From Gambelia wislizenii (lineage: Eukaryota > Chordata > Lepidosauria > Squamata > Crotaphytidae), in contig JAUMIR010000001.1 in assembly GCA_030847615.1 (NCBI GenBank), positions 383,576,687 to 383,640,686 on the forward strand: a DNA stretch of 64,000 nucleotides, given 5' to 3'. Under the pieces are notes generated by a model, which was given only the letters and a program-made list of their open reading frames with translations, did not search any database and was not told the origin of the DNA. Below are positions 34,040 to 44,188 of this stretch, piece by piece (the stretch's first letter is position 1; every line of letters begins with the position of its first letter). Both the position numbers and the translations under genes were made by a program.

Positions 34040-35156
34040 TAATGGGCTGTCCAAATCTAAGGCTGCATCATGAGTACAGATCCAATTTGGGAACTTCCTG
34101 TTTCGTGGTTCATCTCTTGGCTGATATGTACATTTGTTTTCCCAAAAATACTTCTCTCAAACAAAATAGGCAGACGCATTTTAAGCGTTGTATTTTCTTG
34201 AGTCTTCAGGCACAAGTGCATTGGCAAAAAGTCTTGGGAAATAATTGTCACCCAGAGATAAACATTTTAATAAACAAATGAAATAAATAGTGAATTTTAG
34301 TGCTCTCATACTGTTGAAAAATGGGTATTTAATTTTTTTTTAAAGAGTGCAGGGAAGGGGCTGAAATCTGGGAAACTATTTAAATATTAAATCACCATTT
34401 CTGGACACTTCTGGTCAATTTGGTTCTCTTGGAGGGCGATTCCCATTTTTTGGCATTTTTGTCAGTCACTGCAGCTCCCACAGGGCCCGGGGGCAAAACA
34501 TTTATCCCACAGACCTTCTGCAGTTGTCCTTGGAGAATCTTCCATTAAATTTACACATGAAGAATATTTCAGGACTTGTGGGTAGTCCTGTGCCCTGCTA
34601 TCACAGCCAGTAGCCATGGCACCAAGCCAACATGTTTGTTTCTTCATAGGATGGTCAGAGCACTTCAAAAGGCCCTACATACATACCTCCTTCAGAGGTC
34701 TCTCAAATACACAAATACCGGGGGAGAAGGGGTGAATGGCCACCAGGTTCCTCAGCAACAGCTATGTGGAGCAGAAGGCTGGAAAAAAGTTTTAAGGCTC
34801 TCTAGCAACTATTCTCATCTTTTATAAAGCCACTCAGTAGTTTGTCAAAAGCTTTGGCACCTTCATTCTGTGCTTTTCAAAGTTAGGAGGGTTGTTGCCA
34901 TTACAGTATTTATTTCCTATTTCCTTAGACATGGAATATTCCAGCAGCACTTCTCATCAGCAAGGTTAAGGGCCTTAAACTTGCTGGCCCTACCTCACCG
35001 CATCAAATCTGCATTTTGTCATTTACACTCCAGTGTTTATTACCGGACCTGTAGAAATGGTAAAATATACAACAGCAAAGCTATAGGGCATGATTAGAGC
35101 TTTGGGCAGGCTGCTCATCTAACTGAACTGAATAGTACAAGGTTCCGTTTGGAATA
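34040..35156. other. unassigned non-coding sequence
   Basis: 34345-34480 weakly resembles 55860-55940 ('cacttctggtcaatttgg'), so an old hAT-type fragment is possible. Nothing else recognised. Confidence 0.45.
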
Positions 35157-35385
35157 CAGTTGTCCCTTCGTATTCGCTGGGGTTTGGTTCCAGGACCCCC
35201 GTGAATACCCAAATCCGTGAATACTCAAGTTCCATTATATACAATGGCATAGCAAAATGGTGTCCCTTATATAAGATGGCAAAATCAAGGTTTGCTATTA
35301 GGATTATTATTTTTTAAAGAATATTTTCAAGCCGTGAATACTCAAATCTGTGAATGTCAAATCCGTGAATGTGGAGGGACAGCTG
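35157..35385 (+). mobile_element. Tigger/pogo-type MITE, copy 1
   Basis: 229 bp, starting 'cagttgtcccttcgtattcg' and ending 'gaatgtggagggacagctg'. TA flanks lie at 35155-35156 and 35386-35387. The internal 'ggttccaggacccccgtgaa' matches the well-known Tigger end sequence. No transposase. A second copy is at 44989-45217. Confidence 0.92.
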
Positions 35386-35387
35386 TA

Positions 35388-36174
35388 TATACTGAACATA
35401 GTAGAACTTAATTCGAAGTCAGTATTATAGGTTTAGTCAGCACCTGGAATGATTACTTTTTTTTAACCACAGCTCCCACATCCCAATTCAAACTGGGGAG
35501 TCCTTCATATGGTATTTAGCAACAGAAAGACTGCTTCATCATGATTTTTGTCTCAAATCACCTTGAAAACTGCAACACCCGGGGCGGTCCAGTCACATGG
35601 GTTGATTCTAGCACAAATGTTGTTTGGCAAGGAGACAAGAAAGGGCTGGAATTTCTTCAAGTGCCTTCTCCAAGTTCCAGCCTCTACTATTAATACAACT
35701 GTTTCCACAGAGTGACCCCTGATGGATCCCCTCAGATGAGTTTAAATTCTTGATGAGTTATCTTTGATATAGGAAAAAAAAGTGATAAAACATATACCAT
35801 GTGACAATTTTGCTTGAAGCTCAAGGTTAACTTGGAGCAGAGCTCCACCAAATACTGAAGCTATGAAGCTGTACAAATTAACCTACTGCTGGCATGGTTC
35901 ACTGGAATTTCGGCTTTAGTTTTTATAGCTCTGGAACTGGCTTTTCAAGGCCTTTAACTGACAACAGCCTTTCATCCAATGGGTCTCTTGAGAGATACAC
36001 AAAGGGCTTTTCCCTCTTTCACTGACCAAATTTCATACACTTGGCAGACATTCAAGATGTTCAAGACATTGTTTTGCAGAACAATCCTGTACACATATTG
36101 TTTACTCATAAGCTCTGCTGTGTTCAATAGAGGTGAGTGTGCATTTAGTGCAACTTTAATTTCTTTCATACTAA
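35388..36174. other. unassigned non-coding sequence
   Basis: No recognised gene or repeat. Confidence 0.5.
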
Positions 36175-36325
36175 AATACTAAAAGGGGACAGAGAGGCAG
36201 AACTACTCAACACCTTCTTTGCCTTAGTGTTCTCCCAAAAGGAGAACAATGCTGAACCTGGGAGAAATGGAGCAGATGATGCAGTAGTGTTAGTAGCCAG
36301 TTTCAGCTCATTTTTAACTTTAGCT
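36175..36325 (+). mobile_element. CR1 LINE internal fragment
   Basis: Translates, with one frame, to a segment like 'DREAELLNTFFALVFSQKEN', the region just before the RT domain in CR1 ORF2. Only about 150 bp remain; the hAT element at 36336 follows directly. Confidence 0.65.
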
Positions 36326-36335
36326 TTCCCTATAC

Positions 36336-36763
36336 CATTGATGGGCAACCTTTTGAGCTTGGTGTGTCAAACATCGCCAAAAAACTGAGGATAACTCGGG
36401 TGGTGTGTCACTTTGAGGAAAAAACATTATTTCACAATAATATTTATTGTTTAATCAACAATATTATTAATTATATATTAATAATTAATGAGTTGTCATC
36501 AAAATGTACAGTCGTCCCCGCCCGCCACTTTCCTCCACCCTCCCACCCTCCCTAAATTAGAGATCGGGGCTTCATAGCCCCACCTGCCACTTTCCTCCCC
36601 CCTCCCTAAAGTGAGGCTTTGAAGCCCGGATCACCACTTTAGGGAGGGTGGTGAGGTTGTGGGCGGGGGCACGGGGGAGGGGGAGGAGGCCTACAGCCGC
36701 GTGTCAGCACAAATGGCTACACGTGTCAGTGCTGACACGCATGTCATAGGTTCGCCATCACTG
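36336..36763. mobile_element. hAT element with 8-bp target duplication
   Basis: The ends are 'cattgatgggcaacctttt' and, reverse complemented, 'cagtgatggcgaacctatga'. CCCTATAC flanks both sides (36328-36335 and 36764-36771), the 8-bp duplication typical of hAT. The interior is non-coding, with an AT-rich half and a GC-rich half holding repeated 'ccactttcctccaccc' blocks. Confidence 0.92.
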
Positions 36764-36887
36764 CCCTATACTATTCCTGTCACTTTTCTTTGGATGCCTC
36801 TCTTTCTAAATGCTCAGCTAAAGTCTAAAGGAGCAGTGTCTCCATAGCTGCTTGTATGACTTCCAAATAGGTGTATACTGCATACAG

Positions 36888-37502
36888 CAGTGGTTCTTAA
36901 CTTGTGGTCTGAGAACCCCCAGCGGGCTGTTATGTCTCCACAGAGGGTCTCTGAAGGTCTGAAGGCTGCTCAGCCCACATGACAGGAGCCAAGGCAAAAG
37001 ATGGCTGGCTTGGCCTGTGCATTGCTGTTCAATCCGCTCCAGCAATAAACTTCCAGGAAGAAGCAGGAGAAAAGTCTTCCCTTCCCCTACTGTGCCTCTG
37101 AGGGAAGGGCTTTAATGGTTGGTATAATTATATTATTATTATTATTATTATTAATTATCAATATTATATTTACTTGTAGCCTGCTTTTCTCCCAAGGCTG
37201 GGACCCAAAGCAGCTCAGTTTGAAAAAGAAAACAAAACACAGAATTAAAAAATACAAAAAGTACATTAAAATGGAATTAAACCACTTACATCACTAAAAC
37301 ATCAAGATATTTTAAAATATATATATTTTAAAATATTAAAAACTTTTTTTAAAAAAGTTTAAAAGCATTTAAAAATATTATTATTATTTGTTGTTGTTGT
37401 TGTTGTTAGGGTTTAATATCTTGAGTTAAGTCTTGTGGGGGGTTGCATCAACAAAAGATATTTAAAGTGGGTCCCTGGAAAAGAAAAGCTCAGGAGCCAC
37501 TG
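36888..37502. mobile_element. second hAT element with 8-bp target duplication
   Basis: The ends are 'cagtggttcttaacttgtgg' and, reverse complemented, 'cagtggctcctgagc'. GCATACAG flanks at 36880-36887 and 37503-37510. It has no transposase. The middle, about 37120-37400, contains an L2-like 3' tail ('tgtagcctgcttttctccca') with ATT and TTG microsatellites. Confidence 0.92.
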
Positions 37503-37524
37503 GCATACAGCATTTGCAATGGTA

Positions 37525-38695
37525 CCTCATTGTGAAGTTGAAGGCTTTCATGGCCGGCATCCATTGATTTTCCTTGGGTTTCTTTTTTCCGGGCTATGAG
37601 GCCATGTTCTGGAATAGTTTCTTTTTGAAATTTCGCCTGCATCTGTGGCTGGCATCCTCAGAGAATGGTTGGGTAGATGTGTGTCTGGAGTTTATATGCT
37701 GTGAACCCCTGTCGGGCAGTATATGTGAATTTGTGTAATTGAATGGTTAGTTTCTGGGTATAGAAATGAAAGGCTGATAAGTGTCTGGCTAATGGTTGGT
37801 TGATGGGCCATTATCTGCTGGAAATCCCCCTGTCCCTGGGTGGAATTCCTTTGTAAGTGTTGAGTTTTTATTCTATTGTTTTTCAAAACTGGGAGCCACA
37901 TTTTGTTAACTTTTAGGGTTTCTTCTTTCCTGTTGAAGTTGTCCAGGTGTTTGTGGATTTCAATAGCTTCTCTGTGCATTTTGACATGATAGTTGTTGCC
38001 CTGGTCCAGAATTTCTGTGTTTTCAAATAGCATTTTGTGTCCAGGTTGGTTTATAACATGTTCTGCTACTGCTGATTTTTCTGGCTGGCCCAGTCTGCAG
38101 TGTCTCTCCTGTTCCTTGATTCCTTCATTTAAAAACACAGAAATTCTGGACCAGGCCAACAACTATCGTGTCAGAATGCACAGAGAAGCTATTAAAATCC
38201 ACAAACACCTGGACAACTTCAACAGGAAAGAAGAAACCCTAAAAGTAAACAAAATCTGGCTCCCAGTCCTGAAAAACTAAAATAAAACTCAGGACTTACA
38301 GAAGAATTCCACCCAGGGACAGGGGGATTCCCAGCAGATAATGGTCCATCAACCAACCATTAGCCAAACAGACACTAACGAGCCTTGCATTTCTATACCC
38401 TGCACCTAACCATTCAATTACACAAATTTACATATTCTCCCCAACAGGGGTTCACAGCATATAAACTCCACACACACTCCTACCCAGCCATTCTCTGAAG
38501 ATGGATGGCCATCTGTCAAGGATGCTTTGATCAAGATTTCCTGCGTGGCAGGGGGTTGGACTGGATGGCTCTCGGGGTCTCTTCCAACTCTGCAGTTCTA
38601 TGATTCTATGCCAGCCACAGATACAGGCGAAACGTCAGAGAGAAACTCTTCCAGAGCACGGCCTCACAGCCCGGGAAAAAAACAAGGAAAATCTA
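37525..38695. mobile_element. inverted pair of Penelope-like element 3' ends
   Basis: The minus-strand arm (38162-37525) encodes 'RLGQPEKSAVAEHVINQPGH', 'HREAIEIHKHLDNFNRKEE' and 'WLPVLKN', the C-terminal part of a GIY-YIG endonuclease domain as found in Penelope-like elements. The plus-strand arm (38134-38695) repeats the same text from 'KNTEILDQ'. The arms are reverse complements around a spacer of about 110 bp at 38023-38133. Both end at 'ggaaaatc' / 'gattttcc' next to the 'ccgggctatgaggcc' block. A CR1 end interrupts the plus arm at 38504-38612. Inverted or tandem copies are usual for this class. Confidence 0.75.
38504..38612 (+). mobile_element. CR1 LINE 3' tip
   Basis: Runs from 'gatggccatctgtcaaggat' through 'gggttggactggatggctc' to 'ttctatgattctatg'. 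About 110 bp of CR1 3' end. It splits the plus-strand Penelope arm between 'ctctgaagat' and 'gccagccaca', which are adjacent in the other arm. Confidence 0.88.
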
Positions 38696-38699
38696 TGTA

Positions 38700-38894
38700 C
38701 CTCATTGCATTCTAACTCAGGTTGCTGGCGCCATGAGTGGCATCTCCCCTGTCCAATCGCAGCGCAAACCAAAGCTCCTTCTGATTGGTTGAAGGACAAT
38801 CCGGAAAGGCTGACTTCCCGTCCGCTCAAACGGCCGGCGCCAAAGGAGAAACAAGGGTGAGTGGCGGCGCCTTCTCTCTGAGGGCTCCATCGCC
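38700..38894 (+). promoter_or_regulatory. FANCF promoter and 5' leader
   Basis: CpG-rich, TATA-less sequence just upstream of FANCF. CCAAT lies at 38753-38757 and an inverted CCAAT (ATTGG) at 38784-38788. An ETS-like CCGGAA is at 38801-38806, and an E2F-like GGCGCCAAA at 38836-38844. Together they suggest proliferation-linked expression, as for many DNA-repair genes; this is inference. A donor-like 'caagggtgagt' at about 38853-38863 could allow a spliced leader, but FANCF is normally intronless. The left border is only a few bases from the Penelope-like element. Confidence 0.65.
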
Positions 38895-39968
38895 ATGGAG
38901 ACGCTGCTCTCGCAGGCCGACCAGCTGCCGGGCCTTTTGGCGGCCTCCCGTTCGGGGCTGGTGCGAAGTTGGGACGCGGCCACCTTGAAGCGGGCCCTGA
39001 GCTGGGGCCGCTTCTTCCAGCAGCTCCACGGCCGCCTTCAGCACGGCCCGCCGGGCCTCCGAGCGGCTGTGGAGCGACGCCTGAGCCGGGCGGGCGCGGT
39101 GGTGGGGCTGGGCCATTTGAGGCGCTGTCCGGAGCTGCTGGCCTTGGCGCTGCTGGAGAACCGCGCCCTGCCCGCCGCCGCCAGCCGCCGCCTCTTGCGC
39201 GGCCTCTTGGAGGAAAAGGAGGAGGAGGAGCCGCCCTTCGTCCACCTCCTGGCCAGGCGCAAGGCCGCCTCCCGGCTCCTTCTAGCCGCCGGGCAGCAGG
39301 AGGAGGAGGAGGAGGAGGGAGGCCCGGTGGTTCGAGCCCAGGCCCAGCTGCTGCTGCGGCGCCTGCGGGAGGGCAGCCCCGGCCCTTCCGCGCCCGGCGA
39401 GGCCCTCTTGGAGCAGCTGCCCTGCGGCCCCACGCTGTACAGGGTGGTGGCGGCGGCCCTGCTGGAGCCCGGCGGGGAAGAGGAAGCCGAGGCCGCGCTG
39501 CTCCCTTGGCTGCTGCGGGGAGAGGAGGAGGCGGAGGCGCGCCTGGCCCCCTTCTGCCGCCTCTTGCCGGCCGCCCGGGTGGCCTCGCTTTGCAGCCGCC
39601 ACCCTCGGCTGCGCCGGCCCTACCTGAGGCTCTTGGCTGCCTGGGGGAGCCGCCTGGCTTACGACCCCCTGCGCGGGGAGTGGAGGGGCAGCGGCGGCCT
39701 GGGAGGAGGAGAAGGAGAAGAAAAGGGCCACGAAGTCTCTTGGCAGGAGATGGCGGAACGCCTCGTCCTCCTCGCCCAGGAGCCGGAGCCTCTTGGCAGT
39801 GAAGTTCGGGCTCACCTCAGACGGCTGAAAGCCCAGGACGGGGACTTTGAAGTGCGAGGTTTGAGTGTTTGGACTGATCTTCTGTTGGAGGTGGAGACGC
39901 CTGGATTGGAGAGGAAGCCCGGAGGAGCTCCGTCCCGATCTATTGCGACGAAGCATTTGGGAACCTAG
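38895..39968 (+). CDS. FANCF: Fanconi anaemia group F protein (FANCF)
   Basis: FANCF is the nuclear adaptor of the Fanconi anaemia core complex. It joins the FANCA/FANCG and FANCC/FANCE modules to FANCM so that FANCD2-FANCI can be monoubiquitinated in interstrand-crosslink repair (known biology). The 357 residues are slightly shorter than the mammalian protein (about 374) and lie in one exon, as in other vertebrates. Conserved N-terminal text 'WDAATLKRALSWGRF' is at residues 26-40 and 'LLENRAL' at 86-92. The C-terminal signature 'KAQDGDFEVRGLSVWTDLLL' starts at residue 312. Glu-rich insertions lie near residues 105-113 and 134-141. The ATG at 38895 is chosen for its purine-poor but G+4 context and its match to the family N-terminus. 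The whole frame is GC-rich, so long spurious frames run on both strands. Identification is from memory of the family, with no alignment run. Confidence 0.96.
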   Translation: METLLSQADQLPGLLAASRSGLVRSWDAATLKRALSWGRFFQQLHGRLQHGPPGLRAAVERRLSRAGAVVGLGHLRRCPELLALALLENRALPAAASRRLLRGLLEEKEEEEPPFVHLLARRKAASRLLLAAGQQEEEEEEGGPVVRAQAQLLLRRLREGSPGPSAPGEALLEQLPCGPTLYRVVAAALLEPGGEEEAEAALLPWLLRGEEEAEARLAPFCRLLPAARVASLCSRHPRLRRPYLRLLAAWGSRLAYDPLRGEWRGSGGLGGGEGEEKGHEVSWQEMAERLVLLAQEPEPLGSEVRAHLRRLKAQDGDFEVRGLSVWTDLLLEVETPGLERKPGGAPSRSIATKHLGT

Positions 39969-40118
39969 CTCAAAAAAAAGATCTCTAATCCCTGTGCCAT
40001 GCTGGGCGGGGGTGTTTGTGTGACTTGGGCCTCATTTTTTCATTTCCAGTGACATGCTTCTTAAGTGCAGGGCTCCCAGGGTCTATCTCTTTGTTTAGCA
40101 CACCTAGCAGGGGTGCGT

Positions 40119-40169
40119 CCACACTACACAAATAATCCAGTTTCAAACGCAATTATTTGTGTAGTGTGG
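40119..40169. repeat. perfect 18-bp hairpin
   Basis: Arms at 40119-40136 and 40152-40169 ('ccacactacacaaataat' and its reverse complement), with a 15-base loop. The left side, 'gggtgcgtccacactacaca' plus 'aataatccagttt', looks like the end of the palindromic MITE family at 22135. It is probably a deleted MITE in the FANCF 3' region. Confidence 0.75.
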
Positions 40170-40481
40170 CTGAGACTCAGACTTTTTTCCTGAAGGCAAC
40201 TGTTCTTAATTAGTTTCATGTAGATTTTCCTCCTCCATGCTATATGTGACTTATTTGCATTGTATGTTTTTTCTCCTGGTTTTTTTTTTTCTCCCTCAGC
40301 TTGCTTAGCAAGTCTTTTGTTCTCTTTCCTGAACCCATATCAGAAATCAAGAAATCCTTCTGTATTGTAAGAATTAAAAGCCTGATGTAAAAGCAATAGT
40401 TGTACTGTACTTCTGTATGTTGAAAATACAGTAATTTTATCAGTGGATGCAAGTGCTAGGGTTTTGAATATCTATCAACTT

Positions 40482-40645
40482 TATTTGAAGAAGAAGAAGT
40501 TAGTTATTTATACCCCGCTCTTCAGCCGCAAGGCTATCAGAGCGGCTTACAAATTGTTTTAAGCAAAAACTGGAATCCAACTTGCAACTTGCAAGGTGGT
40601 GACTTGCAGTACTTGCATTTAACCACTGCGCCACCAGGGCTCTGA
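40482..40645 (-). repeat. tRNA-derived SINE
   Basis: Minus strand: 'agccctggtggcgcagtggt' (A box), then 'gcttaaaacaatttgtaagc' and 'ggctgaagagcggggtataa', ending in TTC/GAA repeats. Same family as the split copy at 3238/4753. Confidence 0.85.
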
Positions 40646-41462
40646 TTTGGACCTGTCTGTATTCAGTACACCAGAAGAATTAGAACTCAGAAATTGCTTA
40701 TTGTTTTATTTTGCTTTGGTTAGTATTAATGAAGGGTTTGACTGTATTTTGACACACACACCCCCATCAACTAATGTAGATTTCTACACTTGTCAAAGAG
40801 CTACAAAAATAGGATCTCACTGCCCTCCTCTGCTTGAAAAAAACATGGAGGAGTTGAATTCTGAGCCAGTATGGGGTCACCATAAGTCAACATGTGTCTT
40901 GACACACACAATTCTAAATTACTCTCAAAATATCCTCTTGCTGGTAAATTGCCACACAGTAACCCCAGTTATATAGATGGAAATAAAATTACAACAAAAC
41001 AAAAAGTTTTCAGATCAGAAATTTAGAGAGACACCATAAGGAAGCCGAGGTGCTTCTAGTTCTCCAGTAAGCTACCTTCATTAGTATTCTTGATACTAGT
41101 TACCTAACTTATATTTAATTAACTGACTTCATGCTTCAGTTCTGTGTTCATCTATGCCAAAGATGAGAAACCTCGTTAGATACACTGTAGTAATGTGTAT
41201 ATTGCCTTTTCTGTCATAATACTTCAATACAAATAAATATTTTTGAAGGGGTTTTTTTTCTTGGCCTACCTAACACATATTTCTTAGTTGGTATAGAATT
41301 TGTATCTGGGCTGTTACCTGTGACATTTCTGTTTTGCTACATATTCAGGTGATACTCTCTCTGCTGGCCAACTGAGGACCCAAACTTGGTGGTGTAGTAA
41401 TGAAATAAATTCAGCAAAGTAAAATGTAAACTATTTAGGTTTAACATAACATTCACATAAGA
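40646..41462. other. non-coding sequence downstream of FANCF
   Basis: Part of the presumed 3' region. The 109-codon frame at 40647-40976 crosses a SINE tail ('ggtcaccataagtcaacatg') and is not credible as a gene. Confidence 0.45.
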
Positions 41463-41825
41463 TTCAGGAAGGACTCATCTCGTGCTTTCTGCAAGCGCGC
41501 TGATGACTAAAAAGGCCAATCTGAGACAAGTCCGGTTGCAGAAAGCACAGCAGTAGGTTTCCTTGGGTAATGTTTCCGGGTTGTGATTCTTTCTTCATTG
41601 TCGTTTCTCTTCAAGACTTGTTCGGCGTGAGTTCTAAAGTAAGGCTGCAGCATTGTGGATAGTGCGTCTCCATGCCTCCCGATGTGAGGCCAGGGTGGAC
41701 CACTGTTGGTGATCAATTTGGCCGAGCCTGAGAGGTTGTTTCAGGGAGTCCTTGTATTGCTTTTTTGGAGCACCCCTCTTACGCTGACCCGTGGCGAGTT
41801 CACCGTAGAGTAGTATTTTTGGGAG
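41463..41825 (-). mobile_element. LINE fragment: C-terminal RT tail, second copy
   Basis: Minus-strand translation gives 'LLYGELATGQRKRGAPKKQY', 'SLKQPLRLGQIDHQQWSTLA', then the 'SHREAWRRTIHNAA' and 'CCAFCNRTC' blocks seen at 11875-12207. DNA identity to that copy is high by eye. Frameshifts occur near 41640 and 41520. Clade not assigned. Confidence 0.7.
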
Positions 41826-42224
41826 GCAATGGCAAAGAAAAGCCAGAGAGAAAGAGAGACATATACTGGGGTGGGCAGTGCTGAACTTTCATAAGTTTGA
41901 CTAGAGCTCCCATCAATCCTAGTCAGCATAGCTAATGATGAAGAATGATTGCAGTTGCAGACCAAAAATATTTTGAGGGTTCTTAGTTGCCCATTCCTTA
42001 CCTGTGCAGAAGTCTTCTCTGTAAAATCTTATTAGCTTTCTGATGGACCATTTTTATTTTTAATGCAATGGTAAAAGTTGTATAGTTGCAACCTTAGAAG
42101 CTGTTCACTTTCTGATAGGCTGGCCAGCAGATTTTTCTGGCTTGTCTAGTTGTACTATCTTGATTGTAGAACTAAAGATAGCTGTTACTAACTGTTCTTT
42201 ATTAAAATACAGTTTTGAGTCTCA
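41826..42224. other. unassigned sequence, possible short repeat
   Basis: 41880-41990 ('gactagagctcccatcaatc', 'gttgcccattcc') resembles a degraded copy of the repeat at 46940-47160. Nothing else. Confidence 0.4.
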
Positions 42225-42332
42225 GGAGATTTTCAGACGGAGAAATAACCCCTGCTGAGATCGGGAGAGAAACGGGACTGTTCCGCTGCCAGCGCTCCAT
42301 TTCACACACACCCATCCTCCCGATCTCCATTT

Positions 42333-44188
42333 ATAAATAATAAATAAATAAAATTTTATTTCTATCCCGCCCCTCTGCAATGCAATCGGGGCAGCTTACA
42401 ATATAAAAACTCCATAGTCCCAGTACCCTAGCCCACCCCCCCTTAAAATAATATTAAACTATAAAAGATTAAAAACATACAGTAAATTAAAAATATATAA
42501 ATTAGAAAAAGATTAAAACACAATAGTTTTTTTTTTTTTTTTTTTTTAAAAATGATTACAGCTCAGGGAGGACAGCTGAGTCTTGGGCCGGGATAGTTAT
42601 TCAGGAAAGGCCTGCCGGAAAAGATCCGTCTTGACAGCTTTTTTAAAGCTGTCTAAGGTGTTAATAAAACGGATCTCGTCCGGCAGGCCATTCCATAATC
42701 TGGGAGCAGCAGCAGAGAAGGCCCTCTGGGACGTCACCGACAGCCTTGTTTTCATAGGCTGTAACAGATTCCTCCCAGAGGACCGAAGTGCGCGGGGAGG
42801 GTCGTACGGAAGGAGGCGGTCCCGGAGATAAGTTGGACCCAAACCATGCAGGGCTTTAAAGGTTATAACCAACACCTTGTACTGTGCCCGGAAACGAATA
42901 GGCAGCCAGTGGAGAGCTTTTAGCACAGGTGTTATATGCTCTCTTCTGGAAGCGCCAGAAATCAACCTGGCTGCCATGTTCTGAACTAGTTGAAGTTTCC
43001 GAGTTAAGCACAAGGGTAGCCCGATGTAGAGCGCATTACAGAAATCCAGACGGGAGGTTACCAGTGCATGTACCACAGTTTTGAGGTCCCTAGTTTCCAG
43101 GAAAGGGCGCAGCTGGCGTATCAGCCGAAGTTGATAAAAGGCACTCCTGACTGTCGCATTTACCTGATTAGACATCTGGAGCGTCGGGTCCAGGAGCACC
43201 CCCAGACTGCGAACACAGTCTTTGGAGGAGAGTGTAGTTACATCCAGGACTGGAAGTTGTATTCCCAGACCTGGTTTCGGGCCTGTAACTGTTAGTACCT
43301 CCGTTTTGTCTGGATTCAGTCTCAATTTGTTTTTCCTCATCCAGTCCATTACTGCTTTAAGACAATCATTGAGAGGAGAGATGCCATCTGAAGTCGAAGC
43401 TGATGACTGAGACATGGAGAAGTATATCTGGGTGTCATCAGCATACCAGAGCCACTCCGCCCCCCCGCCCACTTTTCCTTACCTGCTCACTAACTGAGTA
43501 CCCGTCCGGGAGTGCCTGCGCCCAAGTCGCAGCACTGGCCTCTCCCAGCCAGGTCTCCGTAAAGCATGCCAGGTCGGCAGCCTCATCCAATAAGAGGTCA
43601 TGGATAATATGCGTCTTGTTTTTAACCGACCTGGCATTGCAAAGGAGCAGAGTAAGGGTCTGTGGAATGGTTGGTGCGCCCTCCAATTTATTCTGGGAAA
43701 CAGTGAACTGAAGGCAGGATAGATATTAAACATCGATCCTGCCTTCTTTTGTAACAATTTTTCACTCTGTTGCCGCCATACCTTCCCTTCCCCCACACAA
43801 TCTCGATTCCCGCTCCCAGATCATTCCCGGCCCCTGGTAGGTGTTCCTGGCGTGGGGTGGTGGAGTGACTTTTAAGGCCAGCCACTCCTGGCCACACCCC
43901 AACTCCCTGCTGTCTCAGCTGCCCTTACCCCGGTGTAATGGGGAAGGAAGGAAGGCTTCCTCACAGCCCTGCAGAGTCTTCTTCAGGCTGGCTGGCTGGC
44001 TGGCTGGCTGGTAGGTGTTCTGGGGTGGGGGTGGTGGAGTGACTTTTAAGGCTAGCCACTCCTGGCCACACCCCAGCTCCCTGCTGCCTCAGCTGCCCTT
44101 ACCCCGGTGTAATGGGGAAGGAAGGAAGGCTTCCTCACAGCCCTGCAGAGTCTTCTTCAGGCTGGCTGGCTAGCTGGCTGGTAGGTGT
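42333..44188 (-). mobile_element. L2 LINE, internally deleted, both ends present
   Basis: Bounded by the 9-bp duplication TCTCCATTT (42324-42332 and 44189-44197). Minus-strand order: 174-bp tandem units at the 5' end (44188-43836); an endonuclease N-terminal part at 43686-43438 ('LLLCNARSVKNKTHIIHDLL', 'LACFTETWLG'); then directly the RT from its YADD box, 43472-42597 ('LWYADDTQIYFSMS', 'LNPDKTEVLTVTG', 'HITPVLKALHWLPIRFRAQY'), and a 3' end with an AAAT-type tail. The rest of the endonuclease and the RT fingers and palm before YADD are missing. The RT part is a 291-codon open frame, unusually intact. Confidence 0.88.

Larger units (their letters stand above)
39969..41237 (+). other. probable FANCF 3' untranslated region
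   Basis: No coding sequence. Candidate polyadenylation signals are AATAAA at 41232-41237 and another near 41403. A SINE is inserted at 40482-40645 and a SINE tail at 40870-40912. The true 3' end is not determined by sequence alone. Confidence 0.4.

Noticed and set aside
38969..39802. 277-codon plus-strand frame overlapping FANCF
   Set aside because: Low-complexity Gly/Pro/Ala/Arg text in another frame of a GC-rich exon; the FANCF frame has the family signatures.
39282..39956. 224-codon minus-strand frame opposite FANCF
   Set aside because: Antisense shadow of GC-rich coding DNA, rich in Leu/Gln runs opposite the Glu-rich stretches, with no homology.
42597..43472. 291-codon frame as a host gene
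   Set aside because: Contains the YADD box and C-terminal tail of an L2 reverse transcriptase, inside an insertion with target duplications.
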